From contig JBCFYV010000012.1 of assembly GCA_039000515.1 (NCBI GenBank), forward strand, positions 123,038,605 to 123,102,604: 64,000 nt of DNA. The letters run 5' to 3'. The notes beneath the pieces were generated by a model, which was not told the DNA's origin, did no database searches, and worked only from the letters and a program-made list of their open reading frames with translations. The translations under genes and the position numbers were made by a program. Positions 22,590-33,690 of this stretch are shown piece by piece (positions within the stretch are counted from its first letter, which is position 1; every line of letters starts with the position of its first letter). Source of the stretch: Timema cristinae (Eukaryota; Arthropoda; Insecta; Phasmatodea; Timematidae).

Positions 22590-23118
22590 GTCGCGCCCTA
22601 AATGTCTTCCACCATGGTATCTTGTCACGTGGTAGATGTCTTCCACCATGGTATCTTGTCACGTGGTAGATGTCTTCCACCATGGTATCTTGTCACGTGG
22701 TAGATGTCTTCCACCATGGTATCTTGTCACGTGGTAGATGTCTTCCACCATGGTATCTTGTCACGTGGTAGATGTCTTCCCATGGTATCTTGTCACGTGG
22801 TAGATGTCTTCCACCATGGTATCTTGTCGCGTGGTAGATGTCTTCCACCATGGTATCTTGTCACGTGGTAGATGTCTTCCACCATGGTATCTTGTCACGT
22901 GGTAGATGTCTTCCACCATGGTATCTTGTCACGTGGTAGATGTCTTCCACCATGGTATCTTGTCGCGTGGTAGATGTCTTCCACCATGGTATCTTGTCAC
23001 GTGGTAGATGTCTTCCACCATGGTATCTTGTCGCGTGGTAGATGTCTTCCACCATGGTATCTTGTCACATGGTAGATGTCTTCCACCATGGTATCTTGTC
23101 ACATGGTAGATGTCTTCC
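22590..23118. repeat. 34-bp minisatellite with an E-box at each unit junction
   Basis: About 15 copies of a unit containing GATGTCTTCCACCATGGTAT. Unit junctions read TCACGTGG in most copies (palindrome CACGTG), TCGCGTGG in several and TCACATGG in two. It lies 200 to 700 bp beyond the 3' end of MIF gene 1. Confidence 0.95.
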
Positions 23119-23317
23119 TCTAGAAATATATCCTTGCGGAAGAGAAACCTCCTGCCTACATCTTAGTGTGTCAGCAGAGGTTTAGAGAAAATCTCTATGT
23201 GTGATTTACACCCTCATGAAATAGTGACTTCAACTCAGCACAGTATTATTCAATAAACCTTGCTAGATAATAATCACAATAAAGCAATCACACTTTTTGT
23301 ATTAGAGTTAGTCAAAC

Positions 23318-23323
23318 TTTATT
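23318..23323 (-). terminator. Candidate polyadenylation signal of MIF gene 1
   Basis: AATAAA on the minus strand, about 390 bp beyond the stop codon of the MIF gene at 23716. Confidence 0.4.
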
Positions 23324-23715
23324 AAATAATAATTTGGTGTGTAGTTTGTAAGTTGAACCTCGAAACGATTCAAGACTCAACCAATATAAATATGTAAAAT
23401 ATGAGCTTAACAGATGATAATTGCTCTAAAATAGACCTAAGTATGATAGAGAGTCAAGGCAGCTTCAAAAGTTCATATTCTAAACAAACAGTAATTTTCG
23501 GCTCTTTAAGTTGGGGCCCCTTATTCATCCCAAAGGAATAGAACAATTAAGTTAATGTCCTACTCACCTAGGGTGAATAAGGATTTACTGTGATGTGTTT
23601 CGTTGGGTATTTTAACTTTTACAAAATGGGCTTGATTAGTTTGAGAAATGTTGTGTTGAACTCGGACTGAGGTTGTTCCTTTCAGACTCATCTTGTGCAA
23701 CTGACAATAACCTGA

Positions 23716-23800
23716 TCAGTCGAAAAGGTCGAGAGCTTTAATGGTAGTTCCTTTGAAGCCAACGTTGAATGCCTTCAGGTCCTCGAATATAATGTACAAC
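23716..23800 (-). CDS. MIF: MIF gene 1, exon 3
   Basis: Acceptor GGCTGTTGCAG at 23801 onward. Reads LYIIFEDLKAFNVGFKGTTI and ends LDLFD with TGA at 23718-23716. Confidence 0.9.
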
Positions 23801-26800
23801 CTGCAACAGCCGATATTAGCCTAACATGAGTGGTTTATGGTACAATTTGAAAACATAAGCTATACCGTGCAACGGACTAGAGGAGGGCTTGAGTAATTCA
23901 CACCCACTAACACAAACCATGAGTAAACAGGACCAAAGCTCGAAGCTCCCTTGTAAACACTTGTCTGTCACCTGTCCTCAGGTATCCCCAGGTGCTTGTT
24001 GATGTGCTTGAAGAGGGCGGCAGCATGGCGCTTGTTCTCCTCCTCACCCATCAGCCCGATAGCCATGAGGATGGCATTTCCTCCAGGAGCGTTGGTCCCT
24101 CCCCAGCACATGGGCAGGTCAGGGATCACCTCTGCTACACAGAACTACAAGTAGAAACTTTTAGTTAGGTCTGTGATCACCTCCGCTACACAGAACTACA
24201 AGTAGAAACTGTTAGTTAGGTCAGGGATCACTTCCACTACACAGAACTACAAGTAGAAACTGTTAGGTCAGGGATCACCTCCGCTACACAGAACTACAAG
24301 TAGAAACTGTTAGATAACTAGGTCTGTGATCACCTCCGCTACAAAGAACTACAAGTAAAAACTGTTAGGTCTGTGATCACCTCCGCTACAAAGAACAAGT
24401 AGCAACTGTTAAAACTAGCTTGGCGCTGTTGGGCGTTCAAATTAAAGACCTTACTTTTACATTCGTGTGGTTATGTTATACTATTTATAGTAATATTGTA
24501 CTAGAGGTTAGTCCATGCATGGCAGCCCAAGATAAATTTTGCGCCTGAGCAGGATTTCTTACCCCCTCACCTCCCCCCCTCCCTCCAATATAACCGGTGG
24601 ATAATTATAGTCCATTCACCATAGGAATGGTGGTAACTGACAGCAAAAGTTACCAGATCTATTCTCATGTAACCATTAACCAAACCATGTGATCTGCAAA
24701 ACCGTATTATAATTATTGATTTGTGGTCACCTTGTGCAGTCAAACATTCTTCTAAAAAAATGTTTTTTAATCATGTCTTGCTTTTAACAATTTTTACATC
24801 TTTTTCTGTCAGTTACCACCATTCCTATGGCGAATGGATTCTGGGAAAATATGAAAATAATCTCAAGGAAAACTACACAAATGGTAACCATACTCCAAAT
24901 TGTTTAATGCCAGATTTTACAGAAGTGGTTAGGATTATAAAGAAAACTATTTGAGCTATAATTGCAAAAAAGCCGTTTTAGGGCGCTAGTTTTCAAGATG
25001 GTAGATGTAAAATAACTTTTTAAGAGTGGAACTACATTCTATTTTAGTAACCACTAAAAAACTACTATTATGTCAAACTTAAGGAAAAATTAGGAAAAGA
25101 TGGTAGTCACTAGGCGCAAGGTCAAGGCTGTAAGGGGGACGGGGGTGATCCAATTGCTGCCAGCCAAAAGATTCGCCGAGAGCTTGAGTTTGAGCGCAGA
25201 GAGGGGTTTCACACGAAGTGTCATCAAGGTCAGATGATACAACCAAGTGTCATCAAGGTCAGACGATACAATGAAGTTTCATCAAGGTCAGACGATACAA
25301 CGAAGTTTCATCAAGGTCAGACGATACAACCAAGTGTCATCAAGGTCAGACGATACAAACAAGTGTCATCAAGGTCAGACGATACAACCAAGTGTCATCA
25401 AGGTCAGACGATACAACCAAGTGTCATCAAGGTCAGACGATACAACCAAGTGTCATCAAGGTCAGACGATACAACCAAGTTTCATCAAGGTCAGACGATA
25501 CAACCAAGTGTCATCAAGGTCAGACGATACAACCAAGTGTCATCAAGGTCAGACGATACAACCAAGTGTCATCAAGGTCAGACGATACAACCAAGTGTCA
25601 TCAAGGTCAGACGATACAACCAAGTGTCATCAAGGTCAGACGATACAACCAAGTTTCATCAAGGTCAGACGATACAACCAAGTGTCATCAAGGTCAGACG
25701 ATACAACCAAGTGTCATCAAGGTCAGACGATACAACCAAGTGTCATCAAGGTCAGACGATACAACCAAGTGTCATCAAGGTCAGACGATACAACCAAGTG
25801 TCATCAAGGTCAGACGATACAACGAAGTTTCATCAAGGTCAGACGATACAACCAAGTGTCATCAAGGTCAGACGATACAACCAAGTTTCATCAAGGTCAG
25901 ACGATACAACCAAGTGTCATCAAGGTCAGATGACACAACCAAGTGTCATCAAGGTCAGATGACACAACCAAGTGTCATCAAGGTCAGACGATACAACCAA
26001 GTTTCATCAAGGTCAGACGATACGCAGCTCCAATTAGTGTTGGCACATTTGCACGAAAGAACAAACGTGCAGGATTTCAAAAGATATGGGCGAGAATTTC
26101 CACACCGATATCAAAGTGAAAACGTCTGGCGGAAGACTTCTATGATGAGGGTCCATAAAAGCTTATCTCACGATATGACAAATATTTAAATAACAACAAA
26201 AATTATGTTGAAAAGTAGCTAAAAGTAGGCCTATGTAGAGTCGGATTATAAAAAAAAACACCTAAAAATATTTAGTAGTTCCTATTTTAATGCAAAACAG
26301 TCCTTACTTTTTTAAAAACACCTCATCTATACATTATTGTAGCCCAGTTTGTGTAAGGATTAGCCAGTACTAATGTACCGTTGTCCAGAGGACGCTCGAT
26401 TGTACTAATTGTACATCCTTTCCTTGGAGGCTCTTCTTCTACATAGTGTCTTTAATGAGGAATGAGATGATGATAAGATGAGTATGAGTATGGGATGATG
26501 TGAGTAGTGAGGGGAGATAGTGAGTATGAGGGAGATAGTGAGTATGAGGGTGATAGTGAGTATGAGGGAGATATAGTGAGTGAGATGGGAGATAGTGAGT
26601 GTGAGGGAGAAGTGTATGAAGTGAGTTAGGTGGAGTGAGGTGTGGTAGGTGTAGTATAGTGAGTATGAGGGGATAGTGAGTATGAGGGTGATAGTGAGTT
26701 GAGGGAGATAGTGAGTATGAGGATGAGATAAGTGAGTTGAGGGGATAGTGAGTATGAGGGTGTATAGTATGAGGTATGATGGGGATAGTGAGTATGAGGG

Positions 26801-29800
26801 TGATAGTGAGTATGAGGGAGATAGTGAGTATGAGGGAGATAGTGGAGTATGGTATGAGGTGAGGAGATAGTGATAGTATAGAGGGAGATAGTGAGTTGAG
26901 GGAGATAGTGAGTATGAGGAGATAGTGAGTATGAGGGTGATGTGAGTAGAGGGGATGTAGTGGGTGAGTAGTGAGTATGAGGGAGATAGTGAGTATGAGG
27001 GAGATAGTGAGTTGAGGATGTGAGTTGAGGGAGATAGTGAGTATGAGGGAGGGTAGGTGAGTGTGAGGGAGATAGTGAGTATGAGGGGATAGTGAGTATG
27101 AGGGAGATAGTGAGTATTGAGGGTGATAGTGAGTATGAGGGTGATAGTGAGTATGAGGGTGATAGTGAGTATGAGGGAGATAGTGAGTATGAGGGAGATA
27201 GTGAGTGTGAGGGAGATAGTGAGTAGGGGGATAGTGAGTATGGGAGATAGTGAGTGTGAGAGAGATAGTGAGTATGAGGGAGATAGTGAGTATGAGGTGA
27301 AAGGGGTAAGGAGGGTATGAGGAGATAGTGAGGTAGTGATGAGTAGTGAGTATGAGGTGAGTGAGTGAGGTGATAGTAATGAGTGTATGAGTAGGTGATA
27401 GTGAGTATGAGGGTGATAGTGAGTATGAGGGAGATAGTGAGTATGAGGGAGATAGTGAGTGTGAGGAATAGTGAGTGTGAGGGATAGTAGTATAGGAATA
27501 GTGAGTATGGGGTGATAGTGAGTATGAGGGTGATAGTGAGTATGAGGGAGATAGTGAGTGTGAGGAGATAGTGAGTATGAGGGAGATAGTGAGTATGAGT
27601 GAAGTGAGTATAGGTGATAGTGATTGAGGGAATTAGTATGAGGAATAGTGAGTGTGAGGTGATAGTGAGTATGAGGGTGATAGGAGTATAGGCTGAAGTG
27701 AGTTGAGGGGATAGTGAGGTGAGGATAGGAGTATAGTTGGACCAGTGAACATTTAACCTACTAGCAATCCAACTGTGACTTGGGGTAATTTCTCTTCAGA
27801 AAATCAAGTGCCGCCATAATCGAAACCGGACCCATACTCGTTACCAGGTGACTGAACATCCCCAGTGATAATTCCCGTCCAATCATGTCTTCAAATAGCA
27901 AAATCTACTAGTGCATGATAAAATGTTCAGGTCTCATCATTGTTGAAACTTTCAGCTTTCAAAGTGAAAATATTAGGTTCACATATATTTATAAATTTTG
28001 AGCTTTATACCCAATGGCGGCTCGTTTATAGGCACTGCGGAACTGCAGCACCCCTTATTTCCACTTGATATTATCGATAACATTTAATATAATGAGTCCT
28101 TTTTTTCTTTAATTCTTTATTTATTTTTGTAGTACAATATATATTCCTTAAGCTTAATGTCAGTACTTCAGTAACCATCCCCCAGTTTATGAAAAAGATA
28201 CAAAAATATTTGTATGGAACTGTGCGCTTCACAGTGCCAGCGACGTGGTGTTTGACTGTTGTGCGCATGCGCACATAGGAAGGTGGTGGGGAGGAAGGTG
28301 GGACTGCCAGGTAGAGAGGGCACTGTTGCTCTCGCAGTGCCGGCTCTGGCGTGATGGTGGAAGGAAGTTTTTTTTTTTTTACTCAGCGTGTGTTGTGCTT
28401 AAAAACAGTGAATCATATTCTTGAATGTGATAAAGTGTAGAAGAGTGTAGAATTAGATTATTATTCTACTTCCAGCTATTCTATTTGATTAATTTTTTTT
28501 TGTTCTTTTATTTAAGAGAAAGACTAAGTGCGCTTGCAGTACTTTCAATGGAGAAAAATTCCCTTGATTGTCATCCAGAGATCAAGGAGAAAATTAATGA
28601 ACATTTACACAAATTAAAACAAGAATAATGAATTTCATTTTTAAATGAATAGATCAAGCTTGAACTGTAACAATTGAGGCCTAAGTTAAAGTAAGTAAAA
28701 AATTTGGTTTTTTTTTGTTCAGATTTTATCATGGTCTTGAATAAATTTTCTTATTATACGTGTATTTTTCCTTTTACATAATTTTAAAACAAAGGCTAAA
28801 AAAATTCTGGAGCAGCACCCCCACTAATTTTAGCTACAATCCGCCACTGTTTAGAACTATAGATTATATGTTAAACTATCATTTGAGGACGTGGCCTCTT
28901 TTTGGGGACACTATACTAAACGAGAATTCACCCTATATTTCAGGGTTTTAAAACACTTGGCGTAGAATCACTGGCCATTTTCAAGAAAAACATTAAAGAC
29001 ACTAATTAATTTTTTAAATATTCACAATTCAAAAGTGTTCCCATTAGGAATAGACCTATTAAGAACTTCTTTGGAAAACGCCAATAACTAACATTAAAAT
29101 TAATCAAATCTAACAACAATGGTTAATACACCAGATAAATACAAAGGAGTAGAAATATTAACAATACAATAGTTTAAGTCATGAAGTCATACTGTATTAA
29201 GATTATAATCACAATGTACATTTTGAAATAGCCGCTAATAAATCAAGCATTCTTAAAATAACAAAAAACTAAGTTTAGTTCTCTCGACTAACTTCATGGT
29301 CCAGATCACGCTAGCATCGCTTCCTTGGACCTAGTTATAATTATTCAGTGTTGCCAACTGTAAGATCTGTACACTACGTTTGATATAATTTCACCACGTG
29401 TACAATCCAATTTTAGGATATTTTCTAAAAGTAATATCCTATAGCCCTGCTACCTAGTAACAAATTTTACACTTACTATAAAAAATGTTTTATGAAAATC
29501 GCAGGGCTCATCAATATAATGCCAGAAAGTAGTATCCTACCGGTCAAAACACAATAATTTCAGGTCCATGTAATATCGCTAGAGATAGACTGTATCTATT
29601 AGTCACGAAAAGGACCGTTAAAACGCGATCGTTTCTTCTTTCATCACCCAAATATTCGACCATGATATTTAATTCAAAGATAATTGACTCATACATAACC
29701 AAAATAAGTGAAAAATATCAGAATTTATAGAAATAAAGTAAATAGAATGACCTAAGAATATTTAATATATTTAAAATTAAGAAAACGTTAACAGATATAA

Positions 29801-30025
29801 CACCACATTTTAAATCTTTTCCACTACAATTTATAGTCATTATATATTCTTCTTAAGTTAAACATTTATTTTAACAATGACTCTGTAAAGAATAATCAGT
29901 TAATGAATGTGACCAACCTCTTGACCCCTGCCCAGTGTCTTTGACATGACGGCTGTTGTCTCCTTGAGGAACTCTGGAGTTATCTTACTGCGAGAGACAT
30001 TTGTCTCCAGCCTGAATAGCGGCAT
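23716..30025 (-). CDS. MIF: Macrophage migration inhibitory factor homologue 1
   Basis: Three exons on the minus strand: 29918-30025, 23972-24144, 23716-23800, giving 121 residues (human MIF 115). Both introns sit at the same places as in vertebrate MIF genes, and phases fit. MIF proteins form trimers with keto-enol tautomerase activity at an N-terminal proline and act as secreted cytokine-like factors. In aphids a salivary MIF damps plant defence. Visible: MPLFRLETNVSRSKITPEFL with the catalytic Pro after Met, VIPDLPMCWGG, then APGGNAILMAIG, KRHAAALFKHINKHLG, and the C-terminal VGFKGTTIKALDLFD. The lysine at position 32 of the mature human protein is arginine here. No signal peptide, as usual for MIF. 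Intron 1 (5.8 kb) is full of tandem repeats and a hAT element. Confidence 0.93.
23972..24144 (-). CDS. MIF: MIF gene 1, exon 2
   Basis: Acceptor TCTACTTGTAG, donor GACAG|GTGACA. Reads FCVAEVIPDLPMCWGG to HKHLGIPED-like end (INKHLGIPED). 173 bp, the same length as exon 2 of MIF gene 2. Confidence 0.92.
24116..24420 (-). repeat. About 50-bp tandem array repeating the MIF1 exon 2 start and its 3' splice site
   Basis: Six copies at 46-56 bp spacing, the first being the true exon 2 border. On the minus strand each has TTTCTACTTGTAG|TTCTGTG followed by about 25 bases of exon-like sequence (GTAGCGGAGGTGATC). Two outer copies carry small deletions. In the exon frame each upstream copy ends in a stop made by the next CTTGTAG. 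Confidence 0.92.
25215..26027 (+). repeat. 29-bp minisatellite open in three frames
   Basis: About 28 copies of a 29-bp unit containing GTCATCAAGGTCAGACGATA. Because 29 is not a multiple of three and the unit lacks stops in any plus-strand phase, three overlapping frames of 228 to 265 codons arise. I read these as repeat artefacts. It lies in MIF1 intron 1, antisense to the gene. Confidence 0.95.
26333..27735 (+). repeat. Dispersed repeat with hugely expanded GTGAGTATGAGG array
   Basis: A unique left part (26333-26460, with AGTACTAATGTACCGTTG and GTACATCCTTTCCTTGGAGG) matches the complement of 47760-47880. After it comes about 1.25 kb of irregular 18-21-bp units of GATAGTGAGTATGAGGG. The copy near 47.7 kb has only two or three such units. 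The many small indels are unlike the clean arrays elsewhere in the window. Confidence 0.85.
28012..28849 (+). mobile_element. Non-autonomous hAT element with transposase C-terminal remnant
   Basis: Ends are CAATGGCGG at 28012 and CCGCCACTG at 28849, inverted with one mismatch. Flanking 8-mers TTTATACC and TTTAGAAC agree at six of eight positions, as an old hAT duplication would. At 28515-28626 the plus strand reads RERLSALAVLSMEKNSLD, the end of a hAT dimerisation domain. The rest is lost. It is in MIF1 intron 1. Confidence 0.75.
29918..30025 (-). CDS. MIF: MIF gene 1, exon 1
   Basis: ATG at 30025-30023, reading MPLFRLETNVSRSKITPEFL and ending GRGQE at donor GAG|GTTGGT. 36 codons, the same as exon 1 of MIF gene 2. 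Confidence 0.92.
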
Positions 30026-30980
30026 CTTGAAATCTCTTGGCTCAGAAATCTCGTACTGATATAAACACAATCTGCGTCTGAACTTTTCTATCTAGTTGAC
30101 GTCAGACTTCGATTCGATTCATCGTTTTTTATCATACTATCGATCCTGAGATATTGGCGGGAAACGATGGCATTAACAATACGGGGCCTGTGTATATTCA
30201 TTCTTTATTTATTAAATTTCTATGATTAATAATCATATTATAGCCATAAAATATAAACATATATGGATATCCCAGTCACGACGTGTATAGGTACTGTATC
30301 CATTGTAGCTATTTAATGTTATTTATTGTGTACTTTTCCAGGTACGTTAGGTCATTATCTAATTTATCCAATATTATGTCAAGGTATTACTTCTTTATTT
30401 TGACCAACTATATCCAAATCTAATCTATTATCATTTTTATTATTATTGTTATTGTACTGTTATGTTAAGTTGTGTTTAGTAAAATGAATACCATATATTA
30501 AACATTATTTAAAGCAGCCACACCGAAATTTAATAGGTACTATGTTGGTTTTAATAATATTCATATTTATTTGATAAGGAGTAATAAATGATAAAAGATT
30601 GTTGATCATCCCACAAAAAGTTTCATACATAATAGACCCTAATAATAATTTAAAATTTAACAAACCTTCCGGCAATATGTATTTTAAACAAATCATCATC
30701 ATCATCAATATGACCTGGAGCTGGTGTAACATCCAACACCGAAACATTTCATCTTAAAAGACTAAAGATCAAACAAGAAGGGAATAAATACAAGAATAAC
30801 AAAGAGGATTTAATTTTATTATATTGTCGACAAAAAAAATCTTATACTGGGTGTTGAATGTTATCTCTATGCATTTTATTCATTGAATAGATTTGATATC
30901 CTTGTAGAATCGATATAACATTGCGATTTAAGTATATTTCTTTACTCATGGATCACGCCTCTATCAATAAACACGTGGTT
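30026..30980. other. Upstream region of MIF gene 1, no gene seen
   Basis: AT-rich sequence upstream of the MIF1 start. I see no convincing core promoter or second gene. A minus-strand open frame at 30505-30747 has no recognisable motif. Confidence 0.4.
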
Positions 30981-30983
30981 GAC

Positions 30984-30987
<4 letters not shown>

Positions 30988-31065
<78 letters not shown>

Positions 31066-31084
31066 AGAGAGAGAGAGAGAGAGA
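30988..31084. repeat. (TA)n then (GA)n microsatellite
   Basis: About 37 TA dinucleotides followed by about 10 GA dinucleotides. Confidence 0.95.
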
Positions 31085-31659
31085 CGTCACGGGAAAGATA
31101 AGGCAACTATTATTGTACTTTATTGAAGGTCGAATGCGTAAACCTCTTTATAGGCGTCGTCTGCTAGGCGGCTGGCTTGAGTGGCCTAAACAATACATGG
31201 CATTATATGGGACAAAAGTGAGTTTATTGAAATATCTCTACAGCCTGTCCATGCAAAATATTGTTTTTTTTTTATAAGAAGATAGTTTGGATCATAACAA
31301 AGACGTTGGCTTAATTTAAATACAAAATGAGAAAAAATATTTAAATATGATTGTGTTTAGTAACCTCCTGGACTTTTGAGCTCCTAACACATACACTCGG
31401 ATATAAACCATCTTGTCTAGAGTTTGTGTTTTGGGTCATGCACACTGAATATTATAAATAATATATTAAACATGCTAAACTATTTGAGATACATCCATTT
31501 GTTTATAGATGGGCGTATGTGTGAGATAATTTAAATATATATAACACACTCCATTGGGTTGTTTTTTGCTATTCAGAAGAGGATATTGTTTGTTATTGTA
31601 TTTAGACAAATGATGAAACAGAAAGTATTGTCGTGATCATAGACAGAGCAAAAAGGTAT

Positions 31660-32250
31660 TATTAATATTAGGTGTTCTGTCTCACGGCAGGTCCATTCCT
31701 TTCGTCAGTGAACTTAGACCACCAATACACCCTGTCCTCTGTCTCCTTCAACTCCCAGACTGTTATTCTTTCTTTCAAGTAATCCAATATTTGAATTCTC
31801 CTCCTTCCTAAGCTCCTCTTTCCCTCAAACTTTCCTTTTATGACGTCGTGCAGAAGACAGTTCCTCCTAAAGACGTGTACGATCCAGTTTGTTTTGTACC
31901 GAAGAATCACATCCAAAATGGTTCTCTTCTCACCCACTCTTCATTGGTCACCCTGTCTGTCCACCTGATCTTCTCAATGTATTATCCAACATCACATTTC
32001 AAAGCTATCCAAGTATTTCTTTTCCATCTTCCTGAGAGTTCAAGTTTCTGCTCCATACAGTGCGATTCTCCAAATGTAGCATTCCATCAGTTCCAAACTC
32101 AACTCTCTGTTCATCAGTAACCTCTTCTTGTTGAAAGCTTCCTTGGCCTTGGCGATCCTCGACCTAATCTCTTTAGTGCAGAAGGCATCAGGGTTCACAA
32201 AAATACGTTGTTGACTGATGATACAGAAAAAGATACTGTGTAACATTTAG
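31660..32250 (-). pseudogene. LINE reverse-transcriptase 3' fragment, minus strand
   Basis: Read on the minus strand: EIRSRIAKAKEAFNKKRLLM, LYGAET, GEKRTILDVILRYKTNWI, LLHDVIKGKFEGKRSLGRRR, ending RNGPAVRQNT. This is the C-terminal part of an endonuclease/reverse transcriptase of a non-LTR retrotransposon. A 5'-truncated, frame-broken copy with a TAA/AT-rich tail near 31650. A second copy lies on the plus strand at 38960. Confidence 0.8.
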
Positions 32251-32830
32251 AATTGATATCAATGCCATAAAATAAACACTATAAACATAAAAGTTAGAAA
32301 CATTGTAGTAATCAATGACATAGCAAAAAGTACACTTCTAAATATATATTAATTATTGTCAACCAATCACCTAATTACTGATCACACAACAAAGGAGATA
32401 GTGTCACATTTAATAATGAGATCAATGATAAAGCAGGACATACCATCTTTTACACACAAAAACCCAGCTCAAATACACTTTCGGGCTCAATGAAATAGTA
32501 AAATATTGTCTTTACAAATTGGTAATTAATCATTTATTTAAGTCTACATGAAGACAAGTAAATTGAACATAAGACACGGAACAAGCCATCATTATTATAA
32601 AAACAATAATTATAAACTATATCGTAGATATTTATTTCATAACACTCGATTTTGTTAAGTATAATGTTTTGGTACAAGCTATTTAAATTTAATAACAATT
32701 TATTTGCGTCCTACCACGACACAAAAACAAAATAAAAGAAAATTAAGAACATAATTATGTATAATTAAATAGGTACTTAACTTTAAAAAAATCAAATATA
32801 ATCTAGATGACAAATTCTTTAAATAGAGAA
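32251..32830. other. Gap, no gene seen
   Basis: AT-rich with no coding, RNA or tandem-repeat signal. Confidence 0.5.
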
Positions 32831-32932
32831 ATGACACCTGGACACGGGAATCGAACCCCAGAACCTTTGACTTAGTACGCCAATGCTCTTACCACTGAGC
32901 TATCCAGGAGTCAACCAATGACCAGGTGTCAT
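32831..32932 (-). other. tRNA-like sequence between short inverted repeats
   Basis: On the minus strand a tRNA-like D arm (GATAGCTCAGTGGTAAGAGC), a 5-bp anticodon stem with loop GTACTAA (anticodon ACT) and a box-B-like GGGGTTCGATTCCCG occur in order. The acceptor and T stems have mismatches, and ACT is not a usual serine anticodon, so I call it a tRNA pseudogene or SINE head. ATGACACCTGG at 32831 and CCAGGTGTCAT ending at 32932 flank it as a perfect 11-bp inverted pair. Confidence 0.55.
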
Positions 32933-33499
32933 TATTAAATTTAATATTATTTAGATGCGGCTATAGCCCTAATTATCAAATATAATTGATTTTCTATTTA
33001 TCCATCTAAATGACAAACAAAGCCACGAGCTTTTTCCTGGCTCCCAGTACAAACTTAATATTCGTTTGCGGCAATTTTTTTTTTGTCCAGAAGGCATTGA
33101 ATAGTCCTCCTTTATTTCCTTATTTTGCTGCATGTTACATCCAAAAGCACAAAACTGTGACATAATTTTGAGTAATGAGTGGAAATGTCTCAAAATAAAA
33201 AATATTTCCCAGCCCAGCAATCTTCTCGATGTCAGGTGAGTGGCTAGCACCGGAGTCACGTGGGCCAATCACAGCCCGTCATGTGCCATGACAATCGTTG
33301 TTCATACATCTTTTATTATACAGCGATCACAGAGCAATCTTAATTGCGTACAATATTTTAAACATTATTAAAACCTCACCAGATAAACGGGTGGACTTTA
33401 ATCCGACATTGAGAGCGTGTTGCTCAGACAAAACATTATGTGGTTTGTCACAAACATTTGTTTTATTTTTGTTGTCGTTTAGTGAAAACAATGGACATA

Positions 33500-33690
33500 A
33501 TGTAAAAGGCCATATCCGACACTTAGCGTGTCTGGCTATTGAGCTAAGAGACCCGGGTTCAGTTCCCGGCATGGAAGCTATGACAAGCCGGTAGTGGAAA
33601 ATATATGGTTTGAATAAAAAACTGACCTAGGCTATAGGTTGGAAGTAGTTATTGGATGTAAATTAATGTATAATGCTATGATGAATAAAT
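33500..33690 (+). mobile_element. tRNA-derived SINE (family 3 relative)
   Basis: Head with GACCCGGGTTCAGTTCCCGG (box B region) followed by AGCCGGTAGTGGAAAATATA and AGGTTGGAAGTAGTTATTGG, matching the tail of the copy ending at 21170. Confidence 0.6.

Noticed and set aside
25234..26189. Three overlapping open frames above 225 codons
   Set aside because: They follow automatically from a stop-free 29-bp repeat; the peptides are the same cyclic repeat in each frame, with no start context or domain.
22590..27735. Regular short repeats that could suggest a CRISPR array
   Set aside because: Units are directly adjacent with no unique spacers, no cas genes are present, and the genome is eukaryotic.
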